From Massilia sp. (GTDB taxonomy: Bacteria > Pseudomonadota > Gammaproteobacteria > Burkholderiales > Burkholderiaceae_D): a DNA stretch of 6,729 nt. The notes under the pieces were generated by a model. It saw only the letters and a list, made by a program, of their open reading frames with translations. It ran no database searches and was not told where the DNA came from. Positions 1 to 4,667 of the stretch are shown here, in pieces (the stretch's first letter is position 1; every line of letters starts with the position of its first letter). Made by a program: the position numbers and the translations under genes. Where the stretch lies: positions 1 through 6,729 of the forward strand of contig DOUW01000384.1 of the NCBI GenBank assembly GCA_003520365.1. The letters run 5' to 3'.

Positions 1-126
1 GGCCACCGAGGTGGTCGGCGAGGCCGGCGCCAGCGGCGGCGCCTGGCGCTCGCTGGCGCAGGCGGCCAGCAAGCCCAGGACCAGGGTGCAGGCTGCGCTG
101 CGCAATAGGGACTGTGCTTTTCTCAT
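1..126 (-). CDS. Putative lipoprotein, N-terminal 42 residues only (cut by window edge)
   Basis: This is an open frame of 42 codons running from an ATG at 126 off the left edge. It is too short for automatic ORF calling, but it looks real. The N-terminus has two basic residues (R2, K3), a hydrophobic core around residues 11-20 (AACTLVLGLL) and a lipobox L20-A21-A22-C23, the standard signal for signal peptidase II. After the cysteine comes a Pro/Ala-rich linker (APPLAPASPTT) typical of lipoproteins tethered to the envelope. Residue 24 is Ala and 25 is Ser, with no Asp at position +2, so by the Lol rule outer-membrane sorting is more likely than inner-membrane retention. An AAGGA Shine-Dalgarno sequence lies 5 nt before the ATG. 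The start is only 31 bp after the zapE stop, so co-transcription is likely. The mature domain lies outside the window and I cannot assign a function. Confidence 0.8.
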   Translation of the reverse strand, partial: MRKAQSLLRSAACTLVLGLLAACASERQAPPLAPASPTTSVA

Positions 127-154
127 CTTGTTCCTTGTGGCCTTGTTACCTTGT
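127..154 (-). repeat. Four short ACAAG repeats before the lipoprotein start
   Basis: Read on the minus strand, the gap between zapE and the lipoprotein gene holds ACAAGG at 154-149, 146-141 and 138-133, exactly 8 nt apart, then ACAAG at 131-127 directly before the ATG. The AAGG in each unit resembles a Shine-Dalgarno core, although only the unit at 138-133 is well placed for the start codon. The repeats nearly fill the 31-bp gap. They may be chance in a short stretch, or they may act as standby ribosome-binding sites. Confidence 0.5.
131..136 (-). promoter_or_regulatory. Ribosome-binding site of the lipoprotein gene
   Basis: On the minus strand the sequence AAGGAA ends 4 nt before the ATG at 126, a good Shine-Dalgarno match at usual spacing. 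It supports this ATG as the start of the partial lipoprotein gene. It is one unit of a short array of ACAAG repeats in the same gap. Confidence 0.65.
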
Positions 155-157
155 TGA

Positions 158-1255
158 TCATGCGATGGCGTCGGCCGCGCCGCGCCGCTCGGCGAGCATG
201 TACTCGCGCGACTGCATCTCAATGATACGCGAGACGGTACGGTGAAATTCGTTCGCCAGCATGCCCTGGGTATACAGCTCCTCGGGTTCGCTGGCCGCCG
301 ACATGATGAGCTTGACCTTGTGGTCGTAGAACACGTCGATCAGCCAGGTGAAGCGGCGCGCTTCCGAGGACTGGCCGGCCGACATCACGGGGATGCCGGA
401 CAGGATCACGGTGTGGAAGCGCGTGGCCAGTTCCAGGTAGTCGTTCTGCGAACGCGGGCCGCCGCACAGGGTCGCGAAATCGAACCAGATCACGCCGCCG
501 GCCCGGCGCAGGGCGCGGATCTCGCGGTTCTCGATGTGGACGATCGGGCTTTCGTCGGCGGTGTCGGCCACCTTGGCATAGGCCTCGCGGAGCAGGTGGT
601 CCGACGCGGCGTTCAGCGGCGTGTAGTACGCCTGCACCTGCTCGAGCGCGCGCTTGCGGTAGTCGTTGCCGGCGTCGACGTTCATGACGTCGAGCTTTTC
701 CTGCAGCAGTGCGATGGTCGGCAGCATGCGGTCGCGGTGCAGCCCGTCCGGATACAGCGTGGACGGCTCGTAGTTCGAGGTCATCACGAAGGACACGCCG
801 TTGTCGAACAGGGCATTGAGCAGGTTATACAGGATCATCGCGTCGGCGATGTCCGAGACGTGGAATTCGTCGAAGCAGATCAGGCGGTATTTTTTGGCGA
901 TGCGCTTGGCGACCTCGTCGAGCGGATTGGCGACGCCCTTGAGCTCGTCGAGTTGGCCATGCACGGCGCGCATGAACTCGTGGAAGTGCAGGCGCGTCTT
1001 GCGCACCACCGGCACCACCGAATAGAAGCTGTCCATCAGGAAGGACTTGCCGCGCCCCACCCCGCCCCACATGTAGACGCCCTTCGGCACCTCGGGACGG
1101 TTGATGAGGCGCCTGAAAGCGGACGACCGCTGGGCCTTGTACTGGACCCAGTCGTCGTACGCCTGCTGCAGCCGCTCGACCGCACGGGCCTGGGCTGGGT
1201 CGGACTTGAAGCCGCGCTCGGTCAGCGCGTGCTGGTAATACTCTTGGACGTTCAT
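158..1255 (-). CDS. zapE: Cell division protein ZapE (AFG1-family ATPase)
   Basis: The product is a 365-residue P-loop ATPase of the AFG1/ZapE family, close to the 375 residues of E. coli ZapE. In E. coli, ZapE is a Z-ring-associated ATPase that affects FtsZ bundling during constriction, especially under low oxygen or stress. The homologous mitochondrial protein Afg1/LACE1 helps to turn over respiratory-chain subunits. Visible motifs are Walker A (GGVGRGKS, residues 64-71), Walker B (LICFDEF, 125-131, with D129 and E130), a sensor-1-like TSN at 159-161, and the family's conserved C-terminal block RRFTWLIDVFYD (300-311), which includes candidate arginine-finger residues. The N-terminal block (YYQHALTERGFKSDPAQ) fits the family and supports ATG 1255. 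The only other in-frame option before an upstream stop is an ATT. No convincing Shine-Dalgarno sequence precedes the ATG. The gene lies 180 bp after lpdA, separated from it by the REPIN-like element, and is followed 31 bp later by the lipoprotein gene. Position after the 2-oxoglutarate dehydrogenase genes is, from memory, common in Burkholderiales. Confidence 0.95.
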   Translation of the reverse strand: MNVQEYYQHALTERGFKSDPAQARAVERLQQAYDDWVQYKAQRSSAFRRLINRPEVPKGVYMWGGVGRGKSFLMDSFYSVVPVVRKTRLHFHEFMRAVHGQLDELKGVANPLDEVAKRIAKKYRLICFDEFHVSDIADAMILYNLLNALFDNGVSFVMTSNYEPSTLYPDGLHRDRMLPTIALLQEKLDVMNVDAGNDYRKRALEQVQAYYTPLNAASDHLLREAYAKVADTADESPIVHIENREIRALRRAGGVIWFDFATLCGGPRSQNDYLELATRFHTVILSGIPVMSAGQSSEARRFTWLIDVFYDHKVKLIMSAASEPEELYTQGMLANEFHRTVSRIIEMQSREYMLAERRGAADAIA

Positions 1256-1291
1256 GAGATGTGCAATTCAAGACGTGCGTGACCGTCGTAG

Positions 1292-1303
1292 CCACGAACG
1301 TGG
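1292..1303. other. Short palindrome CCACGAACGTGG upstream of zapE
   Basis: Five base pairs (CCACG/CGTGG) flank a 2-nt centre. The palindrome sits 37-48 bp before the zapE ATG, between that gene and the REPIN-like element. It is too short at the loop for a good RNA hairpin, so a protein-binding half-site pair is a possible reading. I do not recognise it as a known operator, and in GC-rich DNA a 10-of-12 palindrome can arise by chance. Confidence 0.25.
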
Positions 1304-1309
1304 ATAAAC

Positions 1310-1417
1310 GTAGGGTGGGCGCCCCGTGCCCACGCGTGACGTTTGCATGGCGTTGGCACAGGAATCAAGCCAACAATGTCCATCGTTCACGCGTGGGCAC
1401 AGGGGCGCCCACCCTAC
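1310..1417. repeat. REPIN-like element: paired inverted REP sequences with GTAG ends
   Basis: The two ends are inverted copies. GTAGGGTGGGCGCCCC at 1310-1325 pairs perfectly with 1402-1417. After a one-base bulge (A1401), the 14 bases GTGCCCACGCGTGA at 1326-1339 pair with 1387-1400, and after a second bulge (T1386) CG pairs with CG. Inside, ATGG 1347-1350 can pair with 1380-1383 and GTTGGC 1352-1357 with 1369-1374, leaving an 11-nt loop (1358-1368). The whole 108 bp can therefore fold into one long hairpin. Each arm is also a small hairpin on its own: GTGGGC 1315-1320 pairs with GCCCAC 1328-1333, directly after the GTAG. A GTAG tetranucleotide followed by a hairpin, present twice head to head, is the published architecture of REP doublets (REPINs), which are mobilised in trans by RAYT (TnpA-REP) transposases. 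No RAYT gene is in this window. No target-site duplication is visible. Assignment to the REPIN class is structural and needs a genome-wide copy count. Confidence 0.75.
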
Positions 1418-1433
1418 CGACATGCGATTGTCG
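1310..1433 (-). terminator. Possible 3'-end structure of the lpdA transcript
   Basis: Right after the lpdA stop (1436-1438) the minus strand has a 5-bp hairpin CGACA/TGTCG (1418-1433, 6-nt loop) and then the long REPIN stem. Such stems stabilise 3' ends against exonucleases and can reduce read-through. Downstream of the stem the coding strand reads GTTTATCC, not a run of T, so it does not meet the usual criteria for an intrinsic terminator. Whether zapE is transcribed through from lpdA cannot be decided from sequence. Confidence 0.35.
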
Positions 1434-1435
1434 TC

Positions 1436-2869
1436 TTAGAAGTTCAGCGAACGCTTGTCGACCGCCAGCGCGGCTTCCTTGACGGCTTCCGACAGCGACG
1501 GGTGCGCGTGGCAGATGCGGGCGATGTCTTCCGACGAGGCCTTGAATTCCATCGCGACCACGGCTTCCGAGATCAGTTCCGAAGCGACCGGGCCGACGAT
1601 GTGCACGCCCAGGATTTCGTCGGTCGTGGCATCGGCCAGGAACTTGACCATGCCCGAGGTGTCGCCCAGCGCGCGCGCACGGCCGTTGGCCATGAACGGG
1701 AAGGTGCCGGCTTTATACGCCACGCCTTCGGCCTTCAGCTGCTGCTCGGTCTTGCCGACCCAGGCGATTTCCGGCGAGGTGTAGATGACCCAGGGGATGG
1801 TGTTGAAGTTGACGTGGCCGTGCTGGCCGGCGATGCGCTCGGCAACCGCGACGCCCTCTTCTTCCGCCTTGTGCGCCAGCATCGGGCCGCGCACGACGTC
1901 GCCCACCGCCCACACGCCCGGCAGGCTGGTGCGGCATTCGTCGTCGACGACCACGAAGCCGCGCTCGTCGAGCTGCAGGCCGACGGCTTCGCCGTTCAGG
2001 CCGGTGGTGTTCGGCACGCGGCCGATCGAGATGATCAGACGGTCGAACGTCGCGGTCTGCTCGGCGCCGGTGCTGTCGGCGTAGGCGACGGTGACGTTGT
2101 TCTCGCCCTTGGTGATCGCGCCGATCTTGCAGCCCAGGTTGATCTTCAGGCCCTGCTTGGTGAACAGCTTGTGCGCTTCCTTGGCGATCTGCTCGTCGAC
2201 CGCGCCCAGGAAGGTCGGCAGGCCTTCGAGCACGGTGACGTCCGCGCCCACGCGGCGCCACACCGAACCCATTTCCAGGCCGATGACGCCGGCGCCGATC
2301 ACGCCCAGCTTCGACGGAACCGCGTCGATGGCCAGCGCGCCGGTGTTCGACAGGATGATCTTCTCGTCGAACGGTGCGCCCGGCAGTTCGCGTGCGTTCG
2401 AGCCGGTGGCGACGACGACGTTCTTGGCCGTCAGGGTCTCGGTGCTCGGACCGGTGACGTTGATGGTGTAACCGCCTTCCGCCTTGCCGGCGAACGAGCC
2501 GCGGCCGTGGAAGAAGGAGACCTTGTTCTTCTTGAACAGGTAGAGAATGCCGTCGTTGTTCGCCTTGACGACCGAATCCTTACGCTTGAGCATCTGCGGC
2601 AGGTTCAGTTCCAGGCTCGACACGTTGATGCCGTGCTCGGCGAAGGCGTGGCCGGCGTGCTCGAAGTGTTCCGACGACTGCAGCAGCGCTTTCGACGGGA
2701 TGCAGCCGACGTTGGTGCAGGTGCCGCCCGGGGCCGGCTTGCCTGCCGCGTTGCTCCACTCGTCGATGCAGGCGGTCTTGAAGCCCAGCTGGGCCGCGCG
2801 GATGGCGGCGATGTAGCCGCCAGGGCCGCCGCCGATGACGACGACGTCGAATTGTTTCTCGTTACTCAT
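1436..2869 (-). CDS. lpdA: Dihydrolipoyl dehydrogenase (E3 of the 2-oxoglutarate dehydrogenase complex)
   Basis: E3 is a cytoplasmic FAD flavoenzyme that reoxidises dihydrolipoyl groups on E2 and passes electrons to NAD+. The 477-residue product is the usual length and complete. In order it shows the FAD dinucleotide fold GGGPGG (13-18), the redox-active disulfide C51-TNVG-C56 followed by IPSK, ATGS (154-157), the NAD+ fold GAGVIG (192-197), the second FAD motif AVGD (321-324), and the dimer-interface active site HAHPSLSE, where H456 and E461 form the catalytic pair. The segment before the first cysteine (about residues 37-50, [13 protein letters not shown]) is longer than in E. coli Lpd and resembles the E3 type of Azotobacter, Pseudomonas and beta-proteobacteria. 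The ATG at 2869 is preceded by AAGGAAG with 6 nt spacing, and it begins 15 bp after the PspC-protein stop, implying co-transcription. Its place after odhB points to the 2-oxoglutarate complex, but E3 subunits can be shared with pyruvate dehydrogenase. The alternative symbol is odhL. Confidence 0.97.
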   Translation of the reverse strand: MSNEKQFDVVVIGGGPGGYIAAIRAAQLGFKTACIDEWSNAAGKPAPGGTCTNVGCIPSKALLQSSEHFEHAGHAFAEHGINVSSLELNLPQMLKRKDSVVKANNDGILYLFKKNKVSFFHGRGSFAGKAEGGYTINVTGPSTETLTAKNVVVATGSNARELPGAPFDEKIILSNTGALAIDAVPSKLGVIGAGVIGLEMGSVWRRVGADVTVLEGLPTFLGAVDEQIAKEAHKLFTKQGLKINLGCKIGAITKGENNVTVAYADSTGAEQTATFDRLIISIGRVPNTTGLNGEAVGLQLDERGFVVVDDECRTSLPGVWAVGDVVRGPMLAHKAEEEGVAVAERIAGQHGHVNFNTIPWVIYTSPEIAWVGKTEQQLKAEGVAYKAGTFPFMANGRARALGDTSGMVKFLADATTDEILGVHIVGPVASELISEAVVAMEFKASSEDIARICHAHPSLSEAVKEAALAVDKRSLNF

Positions 2870-2875
2870 GAATAG

Positions 2876-2882
2876 CTTCCTT
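2876..2882 (-). promoter_or_regulatory. Strong ribosome-binding site of lpdA
   Basis: On the minus strand AAGGAAG lies 6 nt before the ATG at 2869, inside the 15-bp gap after the preceding stop codon. It fixes the lpdA start. Confidence 0.8.
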
Positions 2883-2884
2883 AT

Positions 2885-3262
2885 TTATTCTTCTGGGACA
2901 AAAATCCACATCAGCAGGTAGACCAGTGCGCCGAACCCGGAGGTCAGCAGGGAGAACAGCACGAAGACCAGGCGCCAGACCCAGGCCTCGATGCCCAGCA
3001 CGCCGTTCAGGCCGCCGCAGACACCGCCGATCCAGCGGTCGGTACGCGAACGGCGCAGCGCGCGCAACTGGGTTTCGACCACGGTGCAGCCGGCCTTGAA
3101 CTCGCTCGCGCCCTTGTTCAGGTTGACGCGCGGCCCGGCGCTGGTGCCGGCGCCGGGTGCCGCACCCGATAACACCCTGGCCTTGGCCTGTTCGAATTCG
3201 GCGTCGCTCAGGGCGCCGGCCTGGTGCAGCTCGTGCAAACGCCGGATTTCATCGGAGATCAT
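2885..3262 (-). CDS. SHOCT-PspC domain small membrane protein
   Basis: The 125-residue product has two recognisable parts. Residues about 3-31 (IRRLHELHQAGALSDAEFEQ and following) match the short SHOCT helical module often found in bacterial membrane-associated proteins. Residues about 68-125 are a PspC-type domain, with the signature DRWIGGVCGGLNGVLG (75-90), then a hydrophobic stretch (about 95-122, VWRLVFVLFSLLTSGFGALV and following) and the typical terminal PEE. It is probably an inner-membrane protein with a cytoplasmic N-terminus. A low-complexity Gly/Ala/Pro linker (33-44) joins the two parts. In enterobacteria PspC is a membrane sensor of the phage-shock response. This protein lacks PspA, PspB or PspF neighbours here, so that role cannot be assumed. 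I chose ATG 3262 over an upstream GTG (3274) because GAGGA sits 5 nt before the ATG and the GTG overlaps that site. The gene lies between odhB and lpdA, 15 bp from lpdA, and so is probably expressed with the TCA-cycle genes. Confidence 0.88.
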   Translation of the reverse strand: MISDEIRRLHELHQAGALSDAEFEQAKARVLSGAAPGAGTSAGPRVNLNKGASEFKAGCTVVETQLRALRRSRTDRWIGGVCGGLNGVLGIEAWVWRLVFVLFSLLTSGFGALVYLLMWIFVPEE

Positions 3263-3267
3263 GGCAG

Positions 3268-3272
3268 TCCTC
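3268..3272 (-). promoter_or_regulatory. Ribosome-binding site deciding the PspC-protein start
   Basis: GAGGA on the minus strand is 5 nt before ATG 3262. The alternative GTG at 3274 overlaps it and has no comparable site upstream, so the shorter 125-residue form is preferred. Confidence 0.65.
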
Positions 3273-3284
3273 ACTAGTCGGTGA

Positions 3285-3307
3285 ACATGCGCGCTCGGCG
3301 CGCATGT
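3285..3307. repeat. Perfect 10-bp hairpin in the odhB-pspC gap
   Basis: ACATGCGCGC (3285-3294) and GCGCGCATGT (3298-3307) are exact inverted repeats around a 3-nt loop. The structure lies in the 87-bp gap between the odhB stop and the PspC-protein start, about 23 bp before the latter. On the coding strand it is followed by TTCACC, so there is no T-tract and it is unlikely to be an efficient intrinsic terminator. It may protect the 3' end of the odhB message or act as an RNA-processing boundary. Confidence 0.7.
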
Positions 3308-3349
3308 CCGGGTACTACTTAAATACCTACCTGCTACGTTGCTGCGGAA

Positions 3350-4594
3350 TTACAGGTCGAGCAGCAGGCGCGCCGGATCTTCCAGCGCTTCCTTCATGGC
3401 GACCAGGCCCAGCACGGCTTCGCGGCCGTCGATGATACGGTGGTCGTACGACATGGCCAGGTAGTTCATCGGGCGGATGACGATCTGGCCGTTTTCCACG
3501 ACAGCGCGGTCCTTGGTGGCGTGCACGCCCAGGATCGCCGACTGCGGCGGGTTGATGATCGGGGTCGACAGCATCGAGCCGAACACGCCGCCGTTCGAGA
3601 TCGAGAAGGTACCGCCCGACAGGTCTTCCAGGGTCAGCTTGCCGTCCTTGGCCTTCTGGCCGAATTCGCCGATCTTCTTCTCGATCTCGGCGATCGACAT
3701 CTGGTCGGCGTTGCGCAGGATCGGCACCACCAGGCCGCGCGGCGAACCGACGGCGATACCGATGTCGAAGTAGCCGTGGTAGACGATGTCGTTACCGTCG
3801 ACCGAGGCGTTCAGGATCGGGTACTTCTTCAGTGCGGCAACGGCGGCCTTGACGAAGAAGGACATGAAGCCCAGCTTGACGCCGTGCTCTTTCTCGAACT
3901 TGTCCTTGTACTTGTTGCGCAGTTCCATGACCGGGGCCATGTTCACTTCGTTGAACGTGGTCAGGATCGCGTTGGTCTGCTGCGACTGCAGCAGACGCTC
4001 GGCGATACGGGCGCGCAGGCGGCTCATCGGCACGCGCTCTTCCGGACGGTCGCCCAGGTTCGCGACCGGGGCGGCGACTTGCTGGAGAGCAGGCTTGGCG
4101 GCCGGTGCCGGAGCGGCGGCAGGCTTGATGGCGACAGCGGCCAGGGCGTCGCCCTTGGTCACGCGGCCGTCGCGGCCGGTGCCGGTGGCATCGGCTGCGC
4201 TCATGTTGTTGTCGGCCAGGATCTTGGCGGCGGCCGGCATGGCGACGTCGCCCTTCGAGCCAGTCGAGGCGGCTGCCGGAGCGGCGGCCGGTGCTTCAGG
4301 GGCTTGCTGCACCGGGGCCGAACGCACGGCGACCGGGCTGGTCTGAGCCGAGGCTTCGGTGTCGATGATGGCGATGACTTCGCCCGAGGTGACGGTGGCG
4401 CCGTCGTTCTTGATCAGTTGCACGATCACACCGGCGCTCGGGGCCGGCAGTTCCAGGACCACCTTGTCGGTCTCGATGTCGATCATGTTCTCGTCGCGGT
4501 CAACCGACTCGCCGACTTTCTTGTGCCAGGACAGCAGGGTCGCTTCAGCAACCGATTCCGACAGTTGGGGGACCTTGACTTCGATTTGTGCCAT
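3350..4594 (-). CDS. odhB: Dihydrolipoyllysine-residue succinyltransferase (E2 of the 2-oxoglutarate dehydrogenase complex)
   Basis: E2 forms the core of the complex. Its lipoyl arm accepts the succinyl group from E1, the catalytic domain transfers it to CoA, and E3 reoxidises the arm. The 414-residue product is complete and of usual length for SucB/OdhB. Domains in order are: a single lipoyl domain (about 1-78, with the lipoylated lysine K44 in ETDKVVLE); an Ala/Pro-rich swinging linker (about 82-114); the peripheral-subunit-binding domain for E1/E3 (about 118-153, [12 protein letters not shown]); a second Ala/Pro linker (156-178); and the acyltransferase domain (about 185-414), ending with the active site YDHRIIDG, where H385 and D389 are catalytic. 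The ATG at 4594 has GGAG upstream, but with a rather long 10-nt spacing. The gene follows sucA by 73 bp across a terminator-like hairpin and precedes the PspC-type gene by 87 bp. Identity as the succinyl rather than acetyl enzyme rests on the single lipoyl domain and the adjacent sucA. The alternative symbol is sucB. Confidence 0.97.
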   Translation of the reverse strand: MAQIEVKVPQLSESVAEATLLSWHKKVGESVDRDENMIDIETDKVVLELPAPSAGVIVQLIKNDGATVTSGEVIAIIDTEASAQTSPVAVRSAPVQQAPEAPAAAPAAASTGSKGDVAMPAAAKILADNNMSAADATGTGRDGRVTKGDALAAVAIKPAAAPAPAAKPALQQVAAPVANLGDRPEERVPMSRLRARIAERLLQSQQTNAILTTFNEVNMAPVMELRNKYKDKFEKEHGVKLGFMSFFVKAAVAALKKYPILNASVDGNDIVYHGYFDIGIAVGSPRGLVVPILRNADQMSIAEIEKKIGEFGQKAKDGKLTLEDLSGGTFSISNGGVFGSMLSTPIINPPQSAILGVHATKDRAVVENGQIVIRPMNYLAMSYDHRIIDGREAVLGLVAMKEALEDPARLLLDL

Positions 4595-4604
4595 TTTTAT
4601 GTAA

Positions 4605-4608
4605 CTCC
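4605..4608 (-). promoter_or_regulatory. Ribosome-binding site of odhB, long spacing
   Basis: GGAG on the minus strand lies 10 nt before ATG 4594, with an A/T-rich spacer (TTACATAAAA). The spacing is longer than the usual 5-8 nt. No better Shine-Dalgarno sequence or alternative start is visible, and the lipoyl domain begins immediately at this ATG. Confidence 0.5.
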
Positions 4609-4624
4609 GTTATGTATTCTGTAC

Positions 4625-4653
4625 AAAACCCCCGGCGCATGCGCGCACGGGGG
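4625..4653 (-). terminator. Terminator-like hairpin with TTTT between sucA and odhB
   Basis: CCCCCG (4629-4634) pairs with CGGGGG (4648-4653), continued by GCGC (4635-4638) with GCGC (4643-4646) around a 4-nt ATGC loop, with one bulged base (4647). On the coding (minus) strand the stem is followed at once by TTTTG (4628-4624), the layout of a short-tailed intrinsic terminator. It starts 14 bp after the sucA stop. Because odhB must still be expressed and no clear promoter is visible in the 73-bp gap, partial termination or RNA stabilisation is the likely role. Confidence 0.5.
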
Positions 4654-4667
4654 CGTGGTGTGTCTTC

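Noticed and set aside
242..1282. Plus-strand open frame of 346 codons opposite zapE
   Set aside because: It is an antisense shadow; zapE has intact Walker motifs in the other strand and this translation is composition-biased without motifs.
1301..1427. Target-site duplication around the REPIN-like element
   Set aside because: The flanks TGGATAAAC and CGACATGCG share no direct repeat. REPs do not usually create one, so its absence is not informative.
1343..2875. Long plus-strand open frame (510 codons) opposite lpdA
   Set aside because: It is the antisense shadow of a clearly identified lpdA in GC-rich DNA. The translation is rich in Arg, Ala, Val, Asp and His with no recognisable domain.
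2885..3274. GTG at 3274 as the start of the SHOCT-PspC protein
   Set aside because: The GTG overlaps the GAGGA ribosome-binding site of ATG 3262, and the extra residues add nothing to the conserved SHOCT module.
3308..3349. A separate promoter for pspC-lpdA
   Set aside because: A TATTTA-like -10 can be picked out on the minus strand, but the element about 18 nt upstream (TTCCGC) matches the -35 consensus at only two of six positions.
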